Assembly (NCBI GenBank): GCA_030265965.1
Contig: JAJDHA010000001.1
Location: 1-64,000 of the forward strand
DNA from: Odoribacter sp. OttesenSCG-928-L07
GTDB taxonomy: Bacteria; Bacteroidota; Bacteroidia; Bacteroidales; BM520
Direction: 5' to 3'
DNA length: 64,000 nucleotides
The notes beneath the pieces are model-generated. The model had not been told where the DNA came from. It was given only the letters and a program-made list of their open reading frames with translations, and did no database searches. Shown one piece after another: positions 51,561 through 61,700 of this stretch. The translations under genes were made by a program, and so were the position numbers. Numbering within the stretch: position 1 is the first letter of the stretch; each line of letters begins with the position of its first letter.

Positions 51561-51685
51561 TACGATTTTATTTTAGATATAAGATTGGTTTTCATTTTGA
51601 AATATATTTTTTAAAATGAAATTTTAAGAGTAACAATAATGGAGTACATATTATCGGGATAAATGCCGATAAAATGTTTCGTAAT

Positions 51686-51763
51686 ATGAGAGGTAAAGTT
51701 TATGAAATAATTAAAGAAAGTACTTTGTTATTGAGTGTAGTTTTCATATTTTTTGTGTTGTGA
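51686..51763 (+). CDS. candidate 25-aa hydrophobic small protein MRGKVYEIIKESTLLLSVVFIFFVL
   Basis: Short ORF between a consensus promoter and a strong hairpin; predicted single TM segment; not in the ORF track. Confidence 0.4.
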   Translation: MRGKVYEIIKESTLLLSVVFIFFVL

Positions 51764-51795
51764 ATTAAGGCGAACTAATTTTGTTCGCCTTAATT
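51763..51795 (+). terminator. strong intrinsic-type hairpin upstream of ruvB
   Basis: 13-bp perfect stem AATTAAGGCGAAC/GTTCGCCTTAATT, 7-nt loop. Confidence 0.65.
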
Positions 51796-51824
51796 CTTTA
51801 ATAAATTAAAATAGATTGATGTAA

Positions 51825-52847
51825 ATGAATGATAATTTGAATGCGGATTCGGAGATATTATCTCAAAAAGATAAGAAATATGAAATTGCTTTAAGGCCTT
51901 GTGACTTTGAGAGTTTTTCCGGACAAGAAGCAATTATTGATAATCTGAAAGTTTTTTGTGCTGCTGCAAAACAACGCAACGAGCCTTTGGATCATGTGCT
52001 TTTGCACGGTCCTCCGGGATTAGGAAAAACAACTTTATCTTACATTATTGCTAATGAACTCGGTGTAAATCTGAGAGCTACATCTGGTCCTGTTTTGGAA
52101 AAACCGGGAAATCTTGCAGGGTTACTTACCAATCTCGAACCTCACGATGTTCTGTTTATTGATGAAATTCACAGATTGTCGCCAATAACCGAAGAATACC
52201 TATATTCTGCAATGGAAGATTATAAAATAGATATTATGATTGATACCGGAGCAAATAGCAGGAGCATTCAAATAAGTCTTAATCCGTTTACTCTTGTTGG
52301 TGCAACAACTCGCTCAGGATTGCTTACTGCTCCGCTGAGATCGCGTTTCGGGATTACTTCACGATTAAATTATTACGATTCTAAAACTTTATCTAAGATT
52401 TTGTTGAGATCAGCAAATCTTCTTGATATTGAAATTGAAAATGATGCCGCTTATGAAATCGCACGACGCAGCAGAGGTACACCACGAATAGCCAACTTGT
52501 TGCTTAGAAGAGTTCGAGATTTTGCTCAAATTAAAGGTACAGGAATTATTGATATGGATATTGCTAAAAAAGCCCTGCTCGCTCTTAATGTCGATCTTAA
52601 TGGTTTGGATGAAATGGATAATAAGATATTATCAACAATTATAGAAAAATTTGGCGGCGGACCTGTTGGAATTTCAACAATTGCAACGGCTGTTTCTGAA
52701 GATGCAGGTACAATAGAAGAAGTTTACGAGCCTTTCTTGATACAAGAAGGTTATCTCATTAGAACACCACGCGGACGACAAGCTACTGAGTTGGCTTATA
52801 CGCATTTTGGTAAAAGTCCGTTTAATCGTGATGGGGGATTGTTTTAG
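51825..52847 (+). CDS. ruvB: Holliday junction branch migration DNA helicase RuvB
   Basis: [71 protein letters not shown]. Confidence 0.97.
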   Translation: MNDNLNADSEILSQKDKKYEIALRPCDFESFSGQEAIIDNLKVFCAAAKQRNEPLDHVLLHGPPGLGKTTLSYIIANELGVNLRATSGPVLEKPGNLAGLLTNLEPHDVLFIDEIHRLSPITEEYLYSAMEDYKIDIMIDTGANSRSIQISLNPFTLVGATTRSGLLTAPLRSRFGITSRLNYYDSKTLSKILLRSANLLDIEIENDAAYEIARRSRGTPRIANLLLRRVRDFAQIKGTGIIDMDIAKKALLALNVDLNGLDEMDNKILSTIIEKFGGGPVGISTIATAVSEDAGTIEEVYEPFLIQEGYLIRTPRGRQATELAYTHFGKSPFNRDGGLF

Positions 52848-52882
52848 TTCAAGGTTTGAGTTGGGGGATAATTATACTGTCT

Positions 52883-52950
52883 TTTTGTCATAAAAATTAA
52901 TTACAATAATGCCATTTTGTCATAAATTTTAGCTTGGTATATTGTTTGTT
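52883..52950 (+). promoter_or_regulatory. candidate hsp20 control region (TTTTGTCATAAA repeats plus sigma54-like element)
   Basis: TTTTGTCATAAA at 52883-52894 and 52915-52926; TTGGTATATTGTTTGTT at 52934-52950 (GG-N10-GT). Confidence 0.4.
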
Positions 52951-53024
52951 TAAGCGTCATGAAAATAAAAGTTTAAAACAAATAATAAAAAATAATAATC
53001 TAAAATTTTAACAAGGAGGCAATT

Positions 53025-53450
53025 ATGAGAATCGCAAAAGTAAATGATCAATCAGATTTAACAAGAGTATTTGATGATTTTTTCAACACAGGCATGGATC
53101 GTATTAAAAATTTTTACGCACCATCAGTAAATATTTCCGAAGAGGAAAAGGAATATACCATTGAAGTAGCTGCACCGGGCAAAGAAAAAAGTGATTTCAA
53201 TGTAAGTTTATTTGATAATGTTTTAACAATTTCTTCTACTTCTGAAAACAAATCAGAAGAAAAACAAAGTACAGATAAAAATTACATTCATCAAGAGTAC
53301 AGCTATAGCGCTTTCGAAAGATCTTTCGTATTATCAGATGATATTGATCAAGAGAATATAGACGCTAAATATGACAAAGGGGTGTTGAATATAACATTAC
53401 CTAAGAAAGAAATAGCACAGAAGAAGAATAAAAGTATTGCTATTTCATAA
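53025..53450 (+). CDS. Hsp20/alpha-crystallin family small heat shock protein
   Basis: PSVNISEEEKEYTIEVAAPGKEKSDFNV...YDKGVLNITLPKKE. Confidence 0.95.
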   Translation: MRIAKVNDQSDLTRVFDDFFNTGMDRIKNFYAPSVNISEEEKEYTIEVAAPGKEKSDFNVSLFDNVLTISSTSENKSEEKQSTDKNYIHQEYSYSAFERSFVLSDDIDQENIDAKYDKGVLNITLPKKEIAQKKNKSIAIS

Positions 53451-53473
53451 TCATTAATTTTCTTATTACACAG

Positions 53474-53507
53474 AAAAAGCCGTTAGATCCCCTCTAACGG
53501 CTTTTTT
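53474..53507. terminator. bidirectional intrinsic terminator
   Basis: AAAAAGCCGTTAGA-TCCCC-TCTAACGGCTTTTTT between convergent genes. Confidence 0.9.
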
Positions 53508-53529
53508 GATGTTTCAAACTTTAAATATT

Positions 53530-54396
53530 TTAAGCTAATTCTTGATCGATTTCTTCGCGAACTTTGGTTGCGATATCATTATCTACCAAGATTCTACCAC
53601 AAAATTCACATACAATAATTTTTTTGTGCATCTTAATATCGAGTTGGCGTTGCGGTGGAATTTTATTAAAACATCCGGCGCAAGCATCACGTTCAATTGG
53701 AACAACTGCTAAACCGTTGCGAACATTTTGACGAATTCTTGTATAAGCATTCAACAAGCGATCTTCAATATAACCTTCATGAGTTTTTGATAAAGCAATT
53801 AAAGCTTCTTCGTCGTTGATAGTTTCTTGGATAATGCTGTCAAGTTCCGATTTTTTTACTTTTAAATCTTCACGTATTTGTTGCAAAGTCTTCTCAGCAA
53901 CATCAATATTTGCTTGCAGTCTTTCAATTGTTAAGGTATTTTCCTTGATTCTTTTTTCCGCAAGTTGAATTTCAAGTGTTTGATATTCTATTTCTTTATT
54001 GATAGAGTCGTATTCACGATTATTTCTAATAAGTTTATTTTGACTTTCATACTTTTTAATCAACTCATTAGATTCTTCTATTTTGTTTTTTTGTTCACTT
54101 ATTGAAGTCTGACATTTAACAATCTCAGATTTACTGTTATTAACGCGTGTTTGTAATCCTTCGATTTCATCTTCAAGGTCTTGTACCTCAATAGGAAGTT
54201 CGCCTCTGACGATTCTTATTTCATCAATTTTAGAATCGATTAATTGCAAGCCATATAAAGATTCAAGTTTCTTTTCAATTGTAACTTCTTGACTGTTTTG
54301 AACCTCACTATTTTGTTTTTTTGCAGTATTTTTTTCAGGATTTTTATTGTTTTCTTCAAGATTTTTATTTTCCTCAACGACTTTTTTCTTTGCCAT
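53530..54396 (-). CDS. coiled-coil protein with C-terminal C4-type zinc ribbon (COG1579-like)
   Basis: Long coiled coil; CAGCFNKIPPQRQLDIKMHKKIIVCEFCGRIL. Confidence 0.88.
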   Translation of the reverse strand: MAKKKVVEENKNLEENNKNPEKNTAKKQNSEVQNSQEVTIEKKLESLYGLQLIDSKIDEIRIVRGELPIEVQDLEDEIEGLQTRVNNSKSEIVKCQTSISEQKNKIEESNELIKKYESQNKLIRNNREYDSINKEIEYQTLEIQLAEKRIKENTLTIERLQANIDVAEKTLQQIREDLKVKKSELDSIIQETINDEEALIALSKTHEGYIEDRLLNAYTRIRQNVRNGLAVVPIERDACAGCFNKIPPQRQLDIKMHKKIIVCEFCGRILVDNDIATKVREEIDQELA

Positions 54397-54559
54397 ATTC
54401 TATAAGTGTTTTATTAATAATAATTTATGAAAGTAGAATTAGATATCACAAATTCTTGCAAAAGTAAGATTTTTTTTCCACAAAAAGAATTTTTTTTTAA
54501 ATTTTTATCATAACTTTGCAGGGTGTTGATTAAAATAATGATATTGACAAAATTTTATC

Positions 54560-55630
54560 GTGAGTTATAAAAGATTATATCTATATCCAGCAGCTTTAAT
54601 ATACGGATTTATCATTCGCGCACGAAATGCATTTTTTAATTGGGGTTTGTTCAAACAAATTAATCATAAAAATGTATTTGTTATCGGTGTTGGAAATCTT
54701 ACTACCGGCGGAACGGGAAAAACTCCGATGGTTGAATATTTAATTAGAAAATTAAGTAACAACTATAAAGTTGTTGTTCTTAGTCGCGGATACGGAAGAA
54801 AAAGCAGAGGCTTTCGGTTGGTAACACCTTCTGACACAATTCAAAATTCTGGCGATGAACCCTTACAAATTGCTACAAAATTTGAAAATATTAAAGTTGT
54901 GGTACAGGAAGATCGTAATGCGGGAATAAAAAATATTATGAAAAAAATTCCTGATACGGAAATAATTCTTCTTGATGATTCTTTCCAACACAGGAAAGTG
55001 AAGCCTGATATCAACATACTGCTTACAGATTATTTTGACTTATATGCAAACGATTTCTTATTGCCTGTAGGTGGACTTAGAGAGCATAAACATGAAGCTA
55101 AACGTGCTGATGTGGTCATCGTTACTAAGTGTGACAAATTCATATCGCCAATTACAAAAAGATATTTCAAAGAAACTTTAAATTTATTAGAACATCAAAG
55201 ATTATTAACATCATATATTGTTTATGAAGATTTAAAGCATTATGAAAAATCTATTCCGTTTAATTTTGACAAGAAAAAATATACTACAGCAATATGTTTT
55301 TCAGGAATTGCGAATAATTATTGGTTTATTAATGAAATGAAAAATATTTTTTCGGATATAGAAATATTTGAATTTGGGGATCATCACAATTATTCTGTCA
55401 AAGAAATAAAAAAGATTGTACAAAAGTTTAAAGACAATTACGGTAATCGAAAAGTTGTTGTAACTACGGAAAAAGATTTAATGCGATTGAAAAACAAGAA
55501 ATTTGAATCAATCTTAAAAGAAATACCGCTTTTTTATCTACCGATAAAAACAGAATTTCACGATTCTCAGGGTGATGAACTGATAAAAATAATCAAAGAA
55601 AAACTACTCGTCAAAGTCCAAAACAGTTAA
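54560..55630 (+). CDS. lpxK: tetraacyldisaccharide 4'-kinase
   Basis: GTG start; VIGVGNLTTGGTGKTPMVEYLI, VVLSRGYGRKSRGF, LLDDSFQHRKVKPDINILL. Confidence 0.95.
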   Translation: MSYKRLYLYPAALIYGFIIRARNAFFNWGLFKQINHKNVFVIGVGNLTTGGTGKTPMVEYLIRKLSNNYKVVVLSRGYGRKSRGFRLVTPSDTIQNSGDEPLQIATKFENIKVVVQEDRNAGIKNIMKKIPDTEIILLDDSFQHRKVKPDINILLTDYFDLYANDFLLPVGGLREHKHEAKRADVVIVTKCDKFISPITKRYFKETLNLLEHQRLLTSYIVYEDLKHYEKSIPFNFDKKKYTTAICFSGIANNYWFINEMKNIFSDIEIFEFGDHHNYSVKEIKKIVQKFKDNYGNRKVVVTTEKDLMRLKNKKFESILKEIPLFYLPIKTEFHDSQGDELIKIIKEKLLVKVQNS

Positions 55631-56107
55631 ACTGTATTTCCAAGGTTTATCTAAATGATATTTTCTTTTATTAAGTGGTGTAACTGCCGCGGCGGCTGCC
55701 ATAAGAGATATTGGTACAACATAATCGGCTGTTGACATTTCTGTCCCTTCTTGGGTTATCAATGCATTAATACCCGTAAGTCCAAGATAAATTGCACCTG
55801 CACCACCTACTGCAGGTTGAAGAAGCTGAATTACCCTTCTATCAACAAAAACCTTTGTAATCTTAGAAATTTCATACTCATTAGAATAATTTACAATAAT
55901 TATATCATCCTCAATCACATTGATCTTTCCTCTAACTTTAATGCAAATATCATTATCACAGTATTTGAAAGATATTTCATCTCCAACGAAATATTTAGCA
56001 TTATATTTAGTGCCGTTTTTTTTCACCAATATCATTTTTTGTGACATCGCAGGCAAGGTAAAAAGCATTAATAATAACACAATACATATATGCAACTTAT
56101 TATTCAT
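55604..56107 (-). CDS. secreted hypothetical protein
   Basis: 167-aa ORF with signal peptide ending LPAMSQ; 3' end overlaps lpxK convergently. Confidence 0.6.
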   Translation of the reverse strand: MNNKLHICIVLLLMLFTLPAMSQKMILVKKNGTKYNAKYFVGDEISFKYCDNDICIKVRGKINVIEDDIIIVNYSNEYEISKITKVFVDRRVIQLLQPAVGGAGAIYLGLTGINALITQEGTEMSTADYVVPISLMAAAAAVTPLNKRKYHLDKPWKYSLTVLDFDE

Positions 56108-56196
56108 ACGATTCTAATTATATTCGACAAAGATAGCATTTTTTTATTTGCAAAATAACAGCTATCTTTGAAGCGAAAAAATTATTATGATTTTTT

Positions 56197-56967
56197 ATGT
56201 CGATTGATCAAAAAAAATATTACTTTCTGTCTGATTTTCATCTTGGTATCCCCGATAACAAAAGTTCGAGAGAAAGAGAGATAATACTTATAAATTGGTT
56301 TAATGAAGTAAAAACCGATGCAAAAGAAATATATATCTTAGGTGATATATTCGATTTTTGGTTTGAATACTCTAAGGTAGTACCAAAAGGTTATGTAAGG
56401 TTTCTTGCAAAGCTGGCTGAACTGATTGAATCAGGCGTGAAAATTCATGTTTTTCATGGAAATCACGATCTTTGGGAATTTAAATATTTACGCGATGAAA
56501 TAGGTGTTATATACCATCGCAAACCTGAAACAATAGAATGTAACGGTAAAAAAATTCACTTGGCTCACGGCGACGGATTAGGTCCTGATGATATCTTCTA
56601 TAAATTATTATTAAGAATTTTTGAAGGAAAATTCAATCAATTTTTATTCAAATGGATTCATCCCGATTTAGGAATACGATTCGCATTGAGTTTATCAAAC
56701 AAGCATAGATATATAAAACGTCATGAAAGAGGTAAAGACATACAAATCAATCTCGACAATGAATTACTATATAAATATGCCCTTGAAAAAAATAAAGATA
56801 ATACTGAAATCGATTACTTTATTTTTGGTCATAGACATATTCCAATCATTGCTGATATTCCCGACAGCAAAGCTAAGTTTGCATTACTGGGCGATTGGAT
56901 GACTCATTATACTTATTGTATTGTTGATGAATCGGGAAATTTAACTTTAAATAAATTCATTTCTTAA
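56197..56967 (+). CDS. lpxH: UDP-2,3-diacylglucosamine diphosphatase (LpxH-like)
   Basis: FLSDFHLGIPD, LGDIFDFWFEY, FHGNHDLWEF, LAHGDGLGPDD, FGHRHIP. Confidence 0.9.
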   Translation: MSIDQKKYYFLSDFHLGIPDNKSSREREIILINWFNEVKTDAKEIYILGDIFDFWFEYSKVVPKGYVRFLAKLAELIESGVKIHVFHGNHDLWEFKYLRDEIGVIYHRKPETIECNGKKIHLAHGDGLGPDDIFYKLLLRIFEGKFNQFLFKWIHPDLGIRFALSLSNKHRYIKRHERGKDIQINLDNELLYKYALEKNKDNTEIDYFIFGHRHIPIIADIPDSKAKFALLGDWMTHYTYCIVDESGNLTLNKFIS

Positions 56968-56981
56968 TAAAAGGTCTAAAT

Positions 56982-57548
56982 ATGAATACATTACTTGTTG
57001 TTGATGTGCAAAATGATTTTCTTCCGGGAGGACAATTGGGCATTAATAATGCAGATTCAATAATAGAAAAAATCAATGAAATTACAAAACTTTTTGATTA
57101 TTGTATTTTTACTAAAGATTGGCACCCAGCTAATCATTCGAGCTTTATAAACATTTGGCCAAAGCATTGTATTCAATATAGCTCAGGCGCTGAATTTTCT
57201 AAAAACTTAATTGTTCCCAAAGATGCAATAATAATATACAAAGGAATGGATAATGTAATTGATTCGTATTCCGCCTTTTTCGACAATGATAAAACTTCTG
57301 AAACACCTCTTAACAGTATATTATTAAGTAAAAAAGTTGATACTATATATATTTGTGGATTAGCAACCGATTATTGTGTAAAATATTCTGTAATGGATGC
57401 TTTGTCGTTAGGATATAAAACTTACGTTATTGCAGATCTTACCAGAGCAGTTAATGTTTGTCCAAATGATTATGAAACAGCAATAGAAGAAATGAAAAAT
57501 GCAGGTGCAATAATTGTTACATCCGATGATTTAAAACTCAACAAATAA
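56982..57548 (+). CDS. pncA: nicotinamidase
   Basis: LLVVDVQNDFLPGGQLGI, TKDWHPANHSSF, IYICGLATDYCVKYSVMDAL. Confidence 0.94.
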   Translation: MNTLLVVDVQNDFLPGGQLGINNADSIIEKINEITKLFDYCIFTKDWHPANHSSFINIWPKHCIQYSSGAEFSKNLIVPKDAIIIYKGMDNVIDSYSAFFDNDKTSETPLNSILLSKKVDTIYICGLATDYCVKYSVMDALSLGYKTYVIADLTRAVNVCPNDYETAIEEMKNAGAIIVTSDDLKLNK

Positions 57549-57558
57549 AATCAAGAAA

Positions 57559-58722
57559 ATGATTAAATCAATATTAGACAATGATTTTTACAAATTTACG
57601 ATGCAAAAAGCAACGATAAATTTATTTCCGCGCGCAATAGTTAAATATGAGTTTATTAATAGAGCAGGAACGTTATTTCCTGACGGATTCGACAAAATTT
57701 TAATGGAGAATATCAAAGAAATGCGCAGTATAAAACTCACTAAGGATGAAAAAGATTACCTAATTTCGAGATGTTACTTTTTAGATCCGGCATATATCGA
57801 CTTCCTTGCCGGTTATCGTTTCGACCCTGACGAAGTAACCGTAACTTGTATTGATGGAAAATTAGAAATAAGTATTATTGGATATTGGTATAGAGCAATT
57901 TTATGGGAGATACCACTAATGGCTTTAGTCTCAGAATTGTATTTTAATATTTTAGGAGAACCGATACTGCCAGAAAATGAAATTCAAAAAAATGCGGAAG
58001 AGAAAATGAAATTCTATGAATCTCTCTGTGTTCGTGTTTCTGATTTTGGTACTCGCCGTAGATATTCATATAATAATCATGATAAAATAATTCAAACTCT
58101 AATAAAATTCTCTGACTCAACTTTCTTAGGCACTTCTAATGTGCATTTTGCTCAAAAATATAATGTTAGCCCAATGGGAACTCAAGCACATGAATGGTTT
58201 ATGTTTCATGCAGCAAAATACGGATTTAAAATGGCAACTAAATTTGCACTTGAACATTGGATAGATATTTATCGCGGCGATCTCGGAATTGCGCTCTCGG
58301 ATACTTTTACAACAGATCTTTTTTACCTTTATTTTGATACAAAGTTTGCAAAATTATTCGACGGTGTACGCCACGATTCCGGCGACCCAATCGTGTTCGC
58401 AGAAAAAACAATCAATCATTATAAAAAACTCGGTATTGATCCTACTACAAAATCAATTGTTTTCTCCGATTCGTTAACCCCGGAAAGAGTAAAAGAAATT
58501 CGCGATTATTGCTCGGGGAAAATTAGATTCTCATTCGGAATAGGAACTAACTTTACTAACGATGTTGGTGTTACACCTTTAAATATCGTTATCAAAATGA
58601 CAGAAGCTAAACCTGAAGGTAGAAATTGGGTAAATACAATAAAATTATCTGACGAAGCAAGCAAAAATACCGGCGATCCATATACAATCGACCTCTGTAA
58701 AAGAGTTATTGAAATACATTAA
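57559..58722 (+). CDS. pncB: nicotinate phosphoribosyltransferase
   Basis: LDNDFYKFTMQKA, DFGTRRRYS, GTSNVHFAQKYNVSPMGTQAHEWFM, GVRHDSGDP, FGIGTNFTND. Confidence 0.96.
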   Translation: MIKSILDNDFYKFTMQKATINLFPRAIVKYEFINRAGTLFPDGFDKILMENIKEMRSIKLTKDEKDYLISRCYFLDPAYIDFLAGYRFDPDEVTVTCIDGKLEISIIGYWYRAILWEIPLMALVSELYFNILGEPILPENEIQKNAEEKMKFYESLCVRVSDFGTRRRYSYNNHDKIIQTLIKFSDSTFLGTSNVHFAQKYNVSPMGTQAHEWFMFHAAKYGFKMATKFALEHWIDIYRGDLGIALSDTFTTDLFYLYFDTKFAKLFDGVRHDSGDPIVFAEKTINHYKKLGIDPTTKSIVFSDSLTPERVKEIRDYCSGKIRFSFGIGTNFTNDVGVTPLNIVIKMTEAKPEGRNWVNTIKLSDEASKNTGDPYTIDLCKRVIEIH

Positions 58723-58729
58723 AACAATA

Positions 58730-61700
58730 ATGAAAAAATTATTTTCAATAATTGCTTTTTTGTTTTGTGCATTATTATTTTATGGACAAGATTCTGAAGT
58801 GTTATTTTCTCCGAGTAATGACCTGAATTTGCAATTCAATTCTTATATCGAAAATATTGGGAAAGATTTTACAAAAGAAGATATTCAAAATATAAAGACA
58901 AACTTTTCACAAATCATAAGTAACAATAAATTCAATTATTTTTTTGAAGAACAATTATGCAATTCATTAAATTGTCTCAAAATAAATAATACATCCTTTC
59001 CTATTATTAAGGTTTTTATATCTGCCTATTTGAATATGTTGAACAGCAATTTCAACGAGAAAGATTGTGAAAACTGGACAAGAGCAATTTGCAGCATTAA
59101 TCCGAATTTGCAACTATTTAATCTTTGGGAGGAACTTTTTGCAAATTATACAGTAAGCATTACTTCCTTCGGCAAATGGCAAGTTTTAAATTCAGCAAAA
59201 ATGGAATTAGTTTACAATAATGATGCTCCGCATATTGTTTTTGAAAAAGGAATGTTAACATGTCCGTTGAATGATAGTATTAAAATTCATGACTGTTCCG
59301 GAAAGATTAATCTTATTTCAAAAGAGTTTACCGGCATTCATGGTTTCATTTATTGGGAAAAGGCAGGAATGAATAGAGATTCTGTTTTTGCTGAATTACC
59401 TGCAACATACAAATTAACTCTTGATAATATTACAATTACTGTAGAAGCTGCCAAATTATACCACAAAAAGTACTTCTCAGGTAATGCTTTGTTAGGAAAG
59501 GTTACAGACAGATGCATTCAAGGTACTAACGAAGCGAATGCGAGATATCCGAAGTTTAATGTTTATTCTGAAAACCCAGTATTAATACAAAATATTTATC
59601 CTAATATTAATTATTTTGGTGGATTTGAATTAGAAGGAAGTCAAATAATAGGTTCAAACAATAAAAATCTTGATGCGGAAATCACTATTCAACACAATGG
59701 TAAAAAAAGTGTTGTATTGAAATCAAAACATTTTAATTTAAAAAAGGATAGTTTTGCTGCAAGTGAAACAAACTTTAAACTTATTACAGCAAAAGATACT
59801 ATTTCACATTCCAACGCAAGTGCTAAATATTCTCTGAAAAACAATGAATTGGAAATAATTCGTGACCCCAAAAAGAGGGGAGGCGCTCCCTTTTCCAGCA
59901 CTTACCACAAACTAAATATTTATTGTGATTATGTGAATTGGAAACTTGGAAGTGATGAAATAAGATTTACGTCCGGAACATCCATTGTTAAAGAAGGAAA
60001 AGCATTCTTCGAATCAAAAAATTTCTTTTCAAAAGATAGATTTCGCCAATTTGAAGCTGCCGACGGAACTAATTCAATCATTCAACTTGTTAAATTCACA
60101 AGAAAAAAATCTGATATTTTTTATCTTTACGAATATGCTGAATTCTGTAAAAAAGGTGAGGATCAGGTGAAAACAAGCTTGTTGCTTATGTCAAATTTGG
60201 AACTCTTAGATTATGACTTGGAAAACGACAGAATTACAGTTAATAAAAAATTGTACGATTATGTTGCTGCGTATAGTGAGAATAGAGATTATGATATTAT
60301 AAGCATTTTTTCTGATGTAAAAGGAATAGATAATGCTGTTTTAGATTATAATACAGACTTATTAACTATTAGTGGAGTTAGTAAAATAGTGTTTAGCGAA
60401 AAAAATAATGTAATCTTATATCCATCTGATAACAAAATAAATGTTCTTGATGAACTTACCTTAGAATATGGTGGTTATTTGCAAGCTGGATTAGTGGATT
60501 TTTATGTACAATCAGGAACTTTCGATTATCATAATTTTAAAATGAAGTTAACGCAAATCGATTCGATGAGCTTTTTCGTTAATACTGAAGAACTTGACCA
60601 GTATGGGAAACCAATTGTTTCAAAAGTAAACAGTCCTATCCAAAATCTTTCAGGAATACTTGAGATAAATAAGATTTTCAATAAATCAGGTAATTTAGAT
60701 TATCCGGAATATCCGATTTTCACATGTGATGATTTTGCACATATCTATTATGATGATCAAGATGGTTGTTATCAGGCTTATAACAGAGATGAATTTTATT
60801 TTCAGGTTGAGCCGTTTGCCATAAATAATATGCAAGATTTCTTGCCTAATAATCTTTCATTAGAAGGAGAATTTGTTTCCGCAGGAATCTTTCCGAACTT
60901 CAAGGAAAAAGCTACAATAATGCCAGATCTTTCATTAGGATTTATCCATCAAACCCCGCCGGAAGGTTATCCGATGTATGGTGGAAAAGGTAAATTCTTT
61001 AATACAATTGTTTTAGGTAATGGTTGCTTGAAAGGTCAAGGTAGAATTGATTATATTACAGCATCATTAAAATCTGAAGATTTCGCAATTTATCCGGATT
61101 CTGTAATTGCTGTTGTCGAGCATTTAAATATTAATGAACTTGTTTCTACTGTTGAATATCCTCAAGTAGCTGGTAATACATCAACAATGTTTTGGAATGT
61201 TAATGAAAACTTTATGGATTTCAATACAGTTTCAGGCGAGCCGTATTACTTTTTTAATAACTTCATAAGTCTGGAAGGCAACCTATTATATTCTCCGGAA
61301 TATTTAAAAGGGAATGGAATTATTAACAAAGATAATGGAATAATTATTTCTAATGATTTTGAATTTAAGGCACAAAGTTTTTATGCTGATTCATCACATT
61401 TTCAATTATATCTTCCCGGAAATAAATATTTGGCAATTGAAGTAGATAATTATAATGCGTCTTTAAATGTAAATAATCAATCGGTAAACTTTAATGCTAA
61501 TAATAAAGATAGTTGTGGATTATATTTTAAAGAAAATGCTTATTTTGTTGAATATGACAAATTTGAATGGAAAATCAACGAAAACTCTTTAATCTTAGGA
61601 GATAAAGATTTTCAATCGCAGATCTTAACAGATTCCTCATTAAATAATATTATTAACTCAAATGTAGAAGCATATCTTGCAACTTCATTAAGTAAAAAGA

